DNA of 64,000 bases from Dromiciops gliroides (lineage: Eukaryota > Chordata > Mammalia > Microbiotheria > Microbiotheriidae). Positions within the stretch are counted from its first letter, which is position 1, and each line of letters begins with the position of its first letter. The position numbers and the translations under genes were made by a program. The notes beneath the pieces are model-generated. The model made no database searches, was not told the origin of the DNA, and saw only the letters and a program-made list of their open reading frames with translations. Below are positions 24,400 through 35,241 of the stretch, in pieces. The stretch is from assembly GCF_019393635.1 (NCBI RefSeq), contig NC_057864.1:448440322-448504321 (forward strand). Direction: 5' to 3'.

Positions 24400-25670
24400 A
24401 GCAATTTGACTTATTTTAGCAAATTCTTTGCTTAAAATCTTGGTCAGTTATATCTAGAGCATTCTCCTGATCACCCACTTCAGTCCCCCTTAAAATAAAA
24501 GGAAATATTGTTAGTCTGCCAGGGCCTGTCCTTGATAGAAGTTGGATCACATTACACATCCTTCTCTAGATGTTTAGGGAAGCCATCTCTTTATTAACCT
24601 ACTCTAGAACTTTCCCAGGAATTAAAGTCAAGCTCATTGGCTAGTCTGTGAACTACATTCTCTTCGATTTTTTGGATATTTGGACTATAAACGCCTCCCA
24701 CCAGCCCTACAAGGCCCTCCAACACAGCTAGGCAAAGTCCATTTGGAAATTAAGCTTCAGTCTGGTTTCATTATTTATGAATTGCTAAAACAAATAGCAG
24801 TCAGTGAAGCAGGGTTAAATTTTTGGTTGTGTTCTAGGATCTGGTCTAGAAAATCCTGCGGTGAACTTTCTGGTGTACTGCCTGAGAGCTCCGAGGCTGT
24901 GTCTGGGCACCCCTGCTCCTCTCCCATCACAGAAACGGGAATCAGGTTTGCTGTTTGTCTATCTGCTCAGGGACTTGGAGCACCAAGAGATGGCAGGCAG
25001 GGCAGAGGCAAAATATGGAAACCCCCCTCCCTTGCATCTTCTGGGTCTTGGGAGAGCTTCTCTCAGCAAGATCAGATTGGGGGCCAGGGAAGAAGGGCAC
25101 TCCCAAGGAAAACTGATTTTCATTTTCCCTCAAATGTAAGCCTGTATCTGGGACAGGTAGGGAGCAAGATCTGCCCTACCCCTCCACTCCTGGAGCACGT
25201 GTAGGTATAGGAAGCTTGGGATTGTAGAAAGATTACTGGTAGGAAAGCCTATCTAATCAAAGAGGCGTCTTTGACCTCAAGAATAGGACCACACACTTGG
25301 GGAGGGGGAGGGTCGGGGTCAAATCAGCAATTCTTTTTATTTTATTCTATTTTAGAAGCTATTGCTATATTGTGTTTTCCCTCTTTTATGTGTTTTTATG
25401 GATACTTTCTGGGTTTTTTGCATCACCATACAATCCTATGTATCCCTCCCCCTTCCCTTCCTAGACAGCCATCCCATATGATAAATAGGGATTTTTGAAG
25501 AGGAAAAAGAAAAGTCTGCACAATCAATAAATACATCAAACAAGTCCCAAAATATGTGCAATGTGTAGCATCTATGGACTTCCACCTTTGCCGAGGACAA
25601 GTTGTGGGTGTCTTTCTCATATCTCTTTACATTAATGTTGAAATAGCTAATGAGATTCATGGTGTGAAAT
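24400..25670. other. Intergenic, nothing recognised
   Basis: A 174-codon open frame at 24680-25204 (+) has no recognisable domain and overlaps a second open frame; judged chance. Confidence 0.35.
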
Positions 25671-25680
25671 TTGTCAGCTC

Positions 25681-25752
25681 TTTTTTTTTTTTTTTTTTTT
25701 TTTGCAGGGCAATGGGGGTTAAGTGATTTGCCCAGGGTCAAACAGCTAGTCG
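25681..25752 (-). mobile_element. Truncated WSINE-like SINE
   Basis: Poly(T)23, then GCAGGGCAATGGGGGTTAAG to CAGCTAGT, where it stops. The flanks GTCAGCTCTTTTTT and GTCGGCTCTTTTTT look like the target duplication, so only the 3' half of the SINE was inserted. Confidence 0.8.
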
Positions 25753-25979
25753 GCTCTTTTTTGTTTTACTAGGACATAATGGGAAGCATTGGAAAAGGGA
25801 AAGGAAAAGGGAGGAGAGGGTCTCAAGAAGTGGTACATGTACATACAAAAATACAGTGTACCCATTTCTCCTTCCTTGGTTGTGTCCCTTCTTTGGGACA
25901 CAGAGTAACTTGGTTCCTGATGACAGCTAAAGAATAGTTTGATTTTTTTATGTCAGCATACCAATGTCTCTCTAGCCAC

Positions 25980-25980
25980 A

Positions 25981-26014
<34 letters not shown>
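25980..26014. repeat. (CA)n microsatellite
   Basis: About 16 CA units. Confidence 0.95.
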
Positions 26015-26019
<5 letters not shown>

Positions 26020-26294
26020 TAATTTTGCCCCCAGTGCTAGAATTCCCAGTCATGCTTTGCTTAGGCACAAAGTACTGAGCCCCCTCTCACCAACTCCAGC
26101 GTAAGAGTGGACATTGGATATAAGATACTGAAAACTCACTCTCAACAGGGTAAGATGGGGAGTCCCTAGAAGGTCCTGTTGGATACATAACTTCCACATA
26201 GACTCACCATTTGGCAGCTCCAATCCTTTCAATAGGCTCAGTCCCACTTGCTTTACCCAACTAGGTCCTGAAAAATGTCCCTCAAGCCTTTTTA

Positions 26295-26545
26295 TACTCG
26301 AAGTGGCTAGAGCACTAGGTTTGGAATCAGGAAGACTTATCTTCACGAGTTCAAATCCAGCTTCAGACACTTACTAGCTGTGTGTCCCTGGACAAGTCAT
26401 TTGACCTCTGGTTTGCCTCAGTTTCCTCAACTATAAAATAGAGACAGTAATGCTCCCTACCTTGCAGAGTTGTCATGAGGATCAAATGAGATAATATTTA
26501 TAAAAATTAGTGCCTACTCATGACAGGAGCCATATAAGTGTCTGT
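26295..26545 (+). mobile_element. MIR-like SINE
   Basis: 'ACGAGTTCAAATCCAGCTTC', 'GCCTCAGTTTCCTCAAC', 'GTCATGAGGATCAAATGAGA'. Confidence 0.7.
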
Positions 26546-26689
26546 TCCCTTCATGCCATATTCCCGTTTTACTAAGGAGGAAATTGAAGTTAAATAATCT
26601 GCCTATTGTCACAGAGGTAGCATAACAATCTATAAATTCCCTCTCGGCTCTAAATCCTAAATTCTATGATCTATATTTCAAATGTGCTT

Positions 26690-27820
26690 TGTTACTGTTT
26701 GTTGCCAGGGTTTTTTCATTATCATGACCTTGTATGCATTTTCTTCCCTCTATCCTTGATAAGTTTTGCAAAACTATGTGTTTCTTTCACTGACATATTT
26801 CTGTCAATGCACTTATGATTCTGTGGATGGATACCCATGCTGTTATCAAGAAGCGGCTGCTAAGAATCTGATGCATTAACCCTACGGGGACATCTGTTGT
26901 TCAACAAGGATCTAATCAAATGAAACTAGTGTGGAAAGTTCCCCACTAGAATATCACAGGTTTTCTCATCGTTGCTTCATTTCTTTATGCACAGTTAAGC
27001 TGCCCTTTGCACAAAGGATTATTTTTTTGAAAATCCAATCAGAACATACTTTGGAGTGGAGGTATGTTACTTCCTATCGGATCCTACAGACATATTTATC
27101 TGACTCATTGTTCATAGAGCCAGCTTCTTTTAGTCCCTTGTAAATCCCTATTGAGCTGTTACAGTATGCTTAGATGGTCTTCCAGCTCACTTTCTGTGTG
27201 ATGTGGTTGAAATAGGACTGATAAGAACAGACCTGAAGAGATTATTTCATTCTTGCACAGCCCAGACAATAGAAATGCAGAAGGGAGCAGGTCAGGACAG
27301 CAGCAGCAGCAGAGAGAACAGTAAAAGACTTCTTAATAAATGTCCATAAGGAGACAGTGTGATGGCTACAAGCAGGTGGATGTGATGGTGGAGAGGTGAG
27401 CTTGGGGAGGTACGGACAGAACCTTGTGGCAACTCACCTACAGATGAATCATTTTTTGTTGTTTTTGTGGCACTAATTTATAAAGTGGGATGGTACATGG
27501 TAGGAAGAAGGTAGAGGGATGAGTGTGATGGGCTCTGGTCAAGTCAAGGGTGAGCTATGAGGGGAAGGTGATTCCTGTGGTCTTTTAGGAAATGAAGACC
27601 CTGAATAGGGGAGGGAAAGAGATTTAAAATGGAAGGGTTTGTTTGGTGGTGGAAAGTGGAGCCAACAATGAGTGAAGAGAGATGCTATGGAAAGGAACAT
27701 GTGGACTTTGTATCAGGTATTGTTTATGTAGATTTGGCACATGAAAAATAAACATTCATACTATCTTGGGGAGTTGGATCTCCCAGGAGCTAAGAGGAGT
27801 CATGGAGCCAGAGAGATTTT
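26690..27820. other. Intergenic, nothing recognised
   Basis: No gene seen. A short (CAG)n lies near 27299-27310. The stretch 27330-27720 may be an old interspersed repeat. Confidence 0.35.
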
Positions 27821-27840
27821 GATGCAAATGTGTAAGGACA

Positions 27841-28167
27841 GAGCAGCTAGGTGGCACAGTAGATAGAGCACCGGCCCTGGAGTCAGGAGCACCCGAATTC
27901 AAATCTGGCCTCAGACACTTGACACTTACTAGCTTTGTGACCCTGGGCAAGTCACTTAACCCCAATTGCCTCACCCAAAAACCAAAGGAAAAAAAAGATT
28001 TATAGCATCTCTTTTGGGGGGCAGCTAGGTGGTACAGTAGATAAAGCACCCGCCCTGGATTCAGGAGGACCTGAATTCAAATCTGGTCTCCGACACTTGG
28101 CACTTACTAGCTGTGTGACCCTGGGCAAGTCACTAAACCCCCATTGCCCCGCCCAAAACAAAACAAA
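27841..28167 (+). mobile_element. Two WSINE-like SINEs within one target duplication
   Basis: Copies at 27841-27997 and 28018-28167. The outer flanks ATGTGTAAGGACA (27828-27840) and ATGTGGAAGGACA (28168-28180) match with one mismatch, so both SINEs lie inside one insertion site. Confidence 0.85.
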
Positions 28168-28364
28168 ATGTGGAAGGACAATCAGCAGGGAAAGGTCATC
28201 GGCCACATAATTGGGGACATAGGAGGCAGGGTCCTCCCACAGGGCAGTGTCCTCTCTTTTACCTGCAGGAATTGGCATCTTTCTGGGAATGAAGCACAAT
28301 GGAGAGGGAAGAGACATGGGGGAAGATCTACAGAGCAATGGCAGAAACTACTTAGAGACATAGT

Positions 28365-29375
28365 AAACATCCTTTACAGACCATAATGCAAGAAAAATTC
28401 TCATTGGTCCAGGGCCTAAAAACAAAAGACATATACCCAAATGGAGACATATTGATGAAATCCTTAATAATGAGTAAGTCAAAGAACAAATCAGAGAAAT
28501 AATAATTATGTGAAAGAAAATGATAATGAAACAACATACCAAAATTGCTGGGATGCAACTTCAGCAGTCCTTAAGGGAAAAGAATTACATACCTACAAAC
28601 ATATGTAAGCAAAATAGAAAAAGGGAGGATTAACGAACTGAATTTGCATTTTAAAAATTAGAAAACCAACAAATAAATAAACCTACAATAAGCACAAAAG
28701 AGAAGATATTAAAAACTACCTGGAAAATAAGTTGAGAACAAAATAAAAGACATGATGAATAAAACTAGAAGTTGGCTCTTTGAAAAGATTAATGAAATTG
28801 ATAAACCTTTTCCTAATCTGATTAAAAATAAGAGGGCGGGAAATTAAATCAGTAAAATAGCAAATGAGCAAGGTGAAATCATAACAAAAGCAGAAGAAAT
28901 AAAACCACCAACCAGATTATATTATGCACAGTTATATGCTAAGAAAACAGAAAACACAAAAAGGATAAAGAAACGCTTTCAAAATTATAAAATACCCAGA
29001 ATGTCAGAAAACCAGATAGAGATCTTAAATAACCCAACCTTGGAAAAAGAAATAGATACAGCTATAAAGGAACTCCCAAAGAAAAAAACTCCTGGTCCTA
29101 CTGGATTCACAGGAGAATTCTGTCAAACTTTTAAAGAACAGTGAATTCCCATACTTCATAAATTATTCTCTCTTTTTTTTTTTTTTTTAGTGAGGCAATT
29201 GGGGTTAAGTGACTTGCCCAGGGTCACACAGCTAGTAAGTGTTAAGTGTCTGAGGCCGGATTTGAACTCAGGTACTCCTGACTCCAGGGCCGGTGCTCTA
29301 TCCACTGCGCCACCTAGCTGCCCCCATAAATTATTCTCAAAAATTGAGGAGGTACCCTACCAGAATCCTTTTAGG
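28365..29375 (+). mobile_element. L1 ORF2 middle fragment, split by a SINE
   Basis: Near the end the frame reads [18 protein letters not shown] then QTFKEQ, the conserved ORF2 segment before the reverse transcriptase. Many stops. The SINE at 29171-29324 interrupts it; L1 text resumes with FSKIEEVPYQNPF. Confidence 0.85.
29171..29324 (-). mobile_element. WSINE-like SINE inside L1
   Basis: The target duplication CATAAATTATTCTC lies at 29157-29170 and 29325-29338. The SINE is younger than the host L1 fragment. Confidence 0.95.
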
Positions 29376-29660
29376 AGTGCCAGACCTGGAGTCAGGAAGA
29401 CTCAACTTCCTGAGTTCAAATGTGACTTCAGACACCGGACTTCAACCTGTTTGCCTCAGTTTCAACAACAGCAATAAGCATTTTACCATCCACTTAACTA
29501 TCCCACTTGATATGTATTCAGTGATCCCAAGTTGATGCACTGTCGGAAGAAATGACCACATCCATATGACCATTCTCATTACAAATTAATCCAGAGGGAA
29601 AAAAATATAACCACTCACTGAAAGGACATCTTGGATGTTCCCCTTGAAAAATGATTCAAG

Positions 29661-29819
29661 GGCGGCTAAGTGGCCAAGTGGATAGAGCACCAGTCCTGGA
29701 TTCAGGAAGACCTGAGTTCAAATCTGACCTTAGATACTTAACACTTACTAGCTGTGTGACCCTGGGCAAGTCACTTAACCCCAACTGCCTCACCAAAAAA
29801 AAAAAAAAAAAGATATAAA
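29661..29819 (+). mobile_element. WSINE-like SINE
   Basis: GGCGGCTAAGTGGCCAAGTG head and an A-rich tail. The target duplication GAAAAATGATTCAAG lies at 29646-29660 and 29820-29834. Confidence 0.93.
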
Positions 29820-30364
29820 GAAAAATGATTCAAGAGGTCAGTGGACTCGGTTTCATCCTGTGCCCAAAGGAGGGTTAAAAGAAATGTTCTTTTGTGGAAC
29901 GTTTGATCCCCAAGCTGAGTGCTCTCAGTGATTGTAAGGAAACAAACCACCATAAAGATAATTTCTTATGTGTCCTCATCCTGGTTACAAAGATAAAATA
30001 GTGAAATTCCCTGAAGAACTTGTGAACTAAGACAATGTGTAGAATTCACACAGAATGTATCAAGTGACTGTTAGGTACCAGGCTGGAAATGGAAGATACA
30101 AAATAAATAAAAAGAATTTTCAAGAGTGCACTAACAGCGAGAAGCAGGAAAGGGAAACAGAATCTGAGCTGAATACTGGAGGGAACGGGGATCCTAAGAG
30201 GTGGAAGGGAGGAGGAAGAATATTCCAGGGATGGTGGCTAGCCCTGTTGTGCTTGGTGGCAAGAACAAGGAAGCTATTTTGGCTGGAATGTAGAGTGCGG
30301 CGTCATCTTAAAAAAATCAGCTGAAGCAGATTGTGAAAGGCTCTAGAAGCCAGACAGAGAAGTC

Positions 30365-30685
30365 TGTACTTTATCCTTCGTGTTGTTGTTTGTCTTTCGT
30401 TCTCAAAGAGGACCGTGATTTATATCAGGGTGACTTTGCAGTGAATTGGATTTAAGTGAGAGAGGGCTGTGCACGGTCACCAACCTCACTCTCTCCTGCA
30501 GAGCCATCTGGATCTAGTGACAAGATATAGATCAGCACAACTGGAGATGGCCCTGGATGTTTTAGGGCAATTGGGTTTAAATAACTTGTCCAGGTTCACA
30601 TAGCTAGTAAGTGTCTGAGGTGAGATTTGAACTCAGGTCCTCCTAACTTCAGTGCCAGTGTTCTGTGCCACCTAGCTGCCCCCAA
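30365..30685 (-). mobile_element. Composite SINE, reverse orientation
   Basis: 'GTTGTTTGTCTTTCGTTCTC' and 'CAGAGCCATCTGGATC' are fused to a WSINE-like part ending CCACCTAGCTGCCCCC. Same architecture as 14127-14550. Confidence 0.6.
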
Positions 30686-30689
30686 AATA

Positions 30690-31010
30690 AGGAATTATTA
30701 AAGTTTCCTAAACAGGAGAGTGACATAGTCAGATCTGTGCTTTAGGAATATCAATCTATCAATGATGTGGAAGGTAGATGGGATATGGTTTTGAGGCAAG
30801 AAGTTTACTTAGGAGGCTATTACAACAATCCAGGCAAGATATAATAAGGGTTTCAGTGAGGGTGGTGGTTGTGTTGAGTGGAGCAAAGGAAACAGGTGTG
30901 AGGGGGTGGAGGTAGAATGGGGTCTATTTGTATAAGTGGGGGAAAAGAATGTGAGAAGTCCAAAGTGTCTCTAAAGTTGTAAACCTGGTTGACTCGAAGG
31001 ATGGTGAAGG
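30690..31010 (+). mobile_element. Old L2-type interspersed repeat
   Basis: 'GTCAGATCTGTGCTTTAGGA', 'GGAGGCTATTACAACAATCC' and 'AGGCAAGATATAATAAGGG' are standard in a common marsupial repeat. Family name uncertain. Confidence 0.45.
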
Positions 31011-31334
31011 ATCACAGAATCATAGACCAGTTGTACATGTGCATGGTAGGAAGAGAGACCTGTAGAGAAAGGCCCACCAGTGGTGAGGGCTGTCACTATG
31101 GGGCTCAATGGGAGGCAGAATAAGACATCTCTAGTCTTTTCTCCTTCCACCCTTCTCCAAGAACAACTGATTCTTTCCAGGAAAGGAAGCAGGAAGTTCG
31201 GGCCTGCTGCTATTCTGCTATCCTCAAAGAGAAGGGGTACCAGGCTAGAGTTATATCTCCCTGATCCCTTAACTAATATTAGTCTAGGGACTAAACTTAT
31301 ATTCCGTCTAACTTCTGATCACTATGTCATTATT

Positions 31335-31760
31335 GGTTGGTTGGTTGTTGTACTTTGTTCCCAAAGAGGACCAAAATGACATCACTATGTTGGAATCAAG
31401 GTACAGTATGTCCAACTGTGGCTTTTCAGATCAATAAGAACACAGAAGGCTCTACCCCAAGTAGGGCACAAATAGTCCACAGGGACATTTAAAGTGGAGA
31501 TGTCTCTAAATTTGTACATCTCACCTTTCTTTTGAGCTACTACAATTATACTTTGCTCACAGAGCACAGCACCTTCTTTAACGTGAGCACACCATGCTGG
31601 GTGGTTCTTTGCCATTGTTTCCCATGTCTCACAATAAATTCCAGAGTTCTTCAGAGAGACCTTGAGAGGGTTCTTGCATTGCTTCTTCTGACCACCATGT
31701 GAGTGACTGACTTAAAATAGTCTCTTAGGCAAATGTACATTTGGCATTCAAACATGACCA
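31335..31760. mobile_element. Unclassified marsupial interspersed repeat
   Basis: 'GTTGTACTTTGTTCCCAAAG' and 'GGCAAATGTACATTTGGCAT' belong to a recurrent marsupial repeat whose family I cannot name. Its start resembles the composite SINE's 'TTCTCAAAGAGGACC'. Confidence 0.4.
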
Positions 31761-31776
31761 GCCCATTGGAGTATAA

Positions 31777-31828
31777 CTTCTTTAATTATCATTTTCCTTT
31801 CCCTCATTGCCCTGTATCTAACACATTT
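31777..31828 (+). repeat. 52-bp repeat copy A (copy B at 32863-32914)
   Basis: CTTCTTTAATTATCATTTTC onward to ACACATTT matches 32863-32914 at 46 of 52 positions, all differences being transitions. Copy B ends about 35 bp before the HAO2 start codon. Confidence 0.9.
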
Positions 31829-31829
31829 C

Positions 31830-32860
31830 AATGCTTGGCAGTTTGATCCTAAACACATATTTGTGTCTAATAGTAACCATCTCTAGGATGAGAGTAGAGG
31901 GGGGGCAAAAAGGAAAAAAAAGAAATTTACATGATAAGTTTATTACATATTTAAAAGGAAAAGCAAGTTGTACACAATAGATCTGCAATTTCATGTGCAT
32001 TCTCTTTTTTCTATTCTCCTTTGTTATGGAAATGCTCGTTTTCTTTCTTAGGTTCAGCATAAAAAAACAACAAAACAAAACCTTTCACTATGATTCACGT
32101 TCCCTCAAAGCAAAAAGCAAAGACAGTTTCGTTTTTGTCTTTTTATCCCCAGCACCTAGAACAATGTCTTACACATCCTAAGTGCTTAATACATTTTTAT
32201 TAACAGGTTTTTAGTTTAATATTTTGACCCAGGACATCCTTGAGCCCCTACTTACCTCAATTTAAATATGAGTGAAGTAAGATTTAGCACTGAACACAGT
32301 GACTACCATCACTGCAATACTCCTCCCACCCCGAAGTGGTCTCTTCCCCTTATTCACTCTACTAATCTCACCGTGGTCTTTTCCACTACAAGATAAAGGC
32401 CAGTTTGATCCAAGAGGGGCCACTGTCCTCTCTAATTGGCTACCTTAAGTACATCTAGAAGATATGCCAATGTGGTCATTTTCCATTCAATTCACATGTT
32501 TCCCCCAGCCATGGCAGTACTTTGGGAAGCATTCCAGGCAATCTCCCTTACCATTAACTGTGCTATCTTCTTTCTCCACATCCATTAGTGCTACTGTTCT
32601 CCCCATTGCACTGACAACCCTACAGGGGTGAACACTCTGTCTGCTACCCTGGTTACCTCTTGGTCAGGGTCAACTCACTAGCGATGTAAACTGATACACA
32701 CGGTAATGGGCAGATCCCACAGGAATAGAAGCGTGGCCTCACAACTAGAATCATACATTCCTTCTTACTCTATATTAGCAATGTTAGTACATCTCTTACT
32801 CTGTGTTAGCAAAAAGTCTAAAGTAGCTGTTGTTGCAAAAAGAGGAAGGGATTGCTTTTT
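31830..32860. other. Upstream flank of HAO2, no promoter identified
   Basis: An L2-type 3' end lies at about 32130-32200 ('CAGCACCTAGAACAATGTC'). A weak internal repeat (TTAGCAATGTTAGTACATCT...) is near 32775-32815. The noncoding first exon of HAO2 may lie here or further left. Confidence 0.3.
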
Positions 32861-32948
32861 TCTTCTTTAACTGTCATTTTCCTTTCCTTCACTGCCCTGC
32901 ATCTGACACATTTTGGCTATTCTTCCCTTTCCAAGGTCCTTCAAGACA

Positions 32949-33079
32949 ATGGCTTTTGTATCCTTGGCTGACTTTGAAGCATATGCTAAAGAGAATCTCC
33001 CTAAGTTCACTTGGGAATTCATTGAAGGAGGAGCTGATGAATGCATCACAAGAGATGAGAATATCTCAGCATATAAAAA
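32949..33079 (+). CDS. HAO2: HAO2 coding exon 1
   Basis: Encodes residues 1-43 plus two bases of codon 44, including [19 protein letters not shown]. The donor that keeps the frame is AAAAA|GTTTGG at 33080, a weak match to GTRAGT. With it, codon 44 becomes Lys and the protein continues [10 protein letters not shown], as in human KRIRLRPRYLRD. A GT six bases downstream (33086) would break the frame. A pyrimidine-rich tract ending CCAAG at 32935 suggests this exon begins near 32936 with about 13 nt of 5'UTR. The first, noncoding exon and the promoter were not identified. Confidence 0.88.
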
Positions 33080-35178
33080 GTTTGGTATTGTATATCCATT
33101 CTCTCTCAGACTACAAGCTTTTTAGAAGTCAGGCATTTCCCATCTCAGAATCCCTGACCTGAAGAGCCTGGCACTCAAGAGCACATTTACCAAGGAGGTA
33201 ATACTGTTGTTTGTGCCTCACAGAATCCATCTCCGACCCCGTTTCCTAAGAGATATGTCTGTAGTAGACACCAGGACCACAATCCAAGGGTCTGAGATCA
33301 GCTTCCCAGTTTGCATTGGACCCACTGGCTTCCACTGTCTTTGTTGGCCTGATGGAGAACAGAGTACAGCTAAAGGTACTGATCAACCTCAAAGATTCCT
33401 TCCTGTCTGCATAGAGGTATTGAGGGGGCTCTGGAGAGAAATCATACTATAAGGAGTGTAGCACAACCCCTTATGAAAGCCACTGTCCTCTCCCACCTCA
33501 ACCCTTAAAATATGAGCCATGTGTTCCTGAATAGAATTTACCCTTTTCTGGTACAAATCACAGAATTTAAGAGTTAGAAGGAACCACAGTGGTCATCTAG
33601 CCCAACTCACTGAAAGGAATCCTCATCAAAACATACCTTATAGATGGTGGTCATCCAGTCTCTTCTTGAAGATTTCAAAGGAGGAAGAACCTACCATCTC
33701 TTGGGGCATTCCAATCTACTTTTAGATAGCTCCAATTGTTAGGAAGTATTTTGTGACAAGTCTAGATTTGCTTCTGCACAGTTTCTACCCATTTGCCCCT
33801 GGGTCTGCTCTCAGGATACATACACAACAACTGATCCCTCTTCCAGGTGGCACAGTGGGCAAAGTGCTGACCTTGGAGTCAGGAGGAGCCAAGTTGGAAT
33901 CCTCCATCAAGCACTTCCTATGTGACCTGGGAAAGTCACTTACCGCTCTCTGCCTCAGTTTCCTTATCTATCCAATGGGGATCATCAAAGCACCTATATT
34001 GTAGAGTTGTCATGAGGATGATAGATAAGATGACCTATGTAAAGAGCTTTTCAAACGTTAAAGCACTATATGAATGCTAGCTAATATTCCAAATGATAGC
34101 CCTTCGATTCTTCAAACACTTGAAGATAGCTACCGAGTCTTCTCCAGGATAAACATATTCATACTGGTTCCCTTGATTACTCCTCACATAACATAGATTC
34201 TAACCACTAACCATTCTAGTTACCCTCCTCTGAATACTCTCCAGGTTGTCAACAATACCCCAGGTAAGGTATGAGAAAGGCGTCTACAGAGAGATCATAA
34301 CCTCCCTATTCCTAGAACCTCTGCCTCTCAATGCAGCCCAAGATTATATCAGCTTTTAGGGCTACATCACAATGTAGCCCTACAATGCCATATCACATTG
34401 CTGACTCATATGGAACTTGCTGTCCCCTAAGACTCCAAAGTCATTCTTAGAACTACTGCTTTCGGGGGCAGCTAGGTGGCACAGTGGATAGAGCACCGGC
34501 CTTGGAGTCAGGAGGACTTGAATTCAAATCTGGCCTCAGGCAGTTGACATTTACTAGCTGTGTGACCCTGGGCAAGTCACTTAACCCCAATTGCCTCCCC
34601 AAAAAGAAAAAAAAGGAACTACTGCTTTCCAACCATTCTTTCATCTCCACGGGAAAACAAAAGTTTAGAATGTGCAACAATCCACTGACTTTAGGCTAAG
34701 CAAATAATACTAATCATAATTTTATAGCTCCCTGAAAAGGAGACCTAAAAATCCTGGCTGTCCATAATTATCAGGCTCTTATTGTCACTTGTTAGAATTT
34801 TGTTTTCATCCCCAATTTAACAAACACCAAATACAATGTTCATTTCCATATACATACTAGAACAGAAAGGAAGAAAGGAAACAAGCATTTATTGCATGCC
34901 TACTATAAGTCAGACACTGTGCTAAGTGTTTTTATAAGTATTATATTATGTTGATCCTCATGACACCCTTGGAGGTAGGTGCTATTATTATCCTTATTTT
35001 ATAGTTGAGGAAACTGAATCAAACAGAGGTTCTAGGTGCTCAGGGTCAACCAGCTAGTAAGTGTTTGAAACGAGATCTGAACTCATCTTCCTGATTCCAA
35101 GCCCAGTGCTCAATTCACTGAGCCACCTAGCTCTCTGAAGAGACAGACAGACAGAGACAGAGACAGACAGACAGAGAA

Positions 35179-35241
<63 letters not shown>

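Noticed and set aside
24680-25204. 174-codon open frame, plus strand
   Set aside because: No domain or family recognised, no matching splice structure, and a second open frame overlaps it. Most likely chance.
32913-32948. Upstream in-frame Met giving 12 extra residues on HAO2
   Set aside because: The extension lies in the pyrimidine tract before a probable acceptor and has no counterpart in human HAO2; Met at 32949 aligns with the family start.
33080-33125. Read-through of HAO2 exon 1 ([16 protein letters not shown])
   Set aside because: Reaches a stop quickly and does not match the family; splicing at 33079 restores the conserved RPRFLRD.
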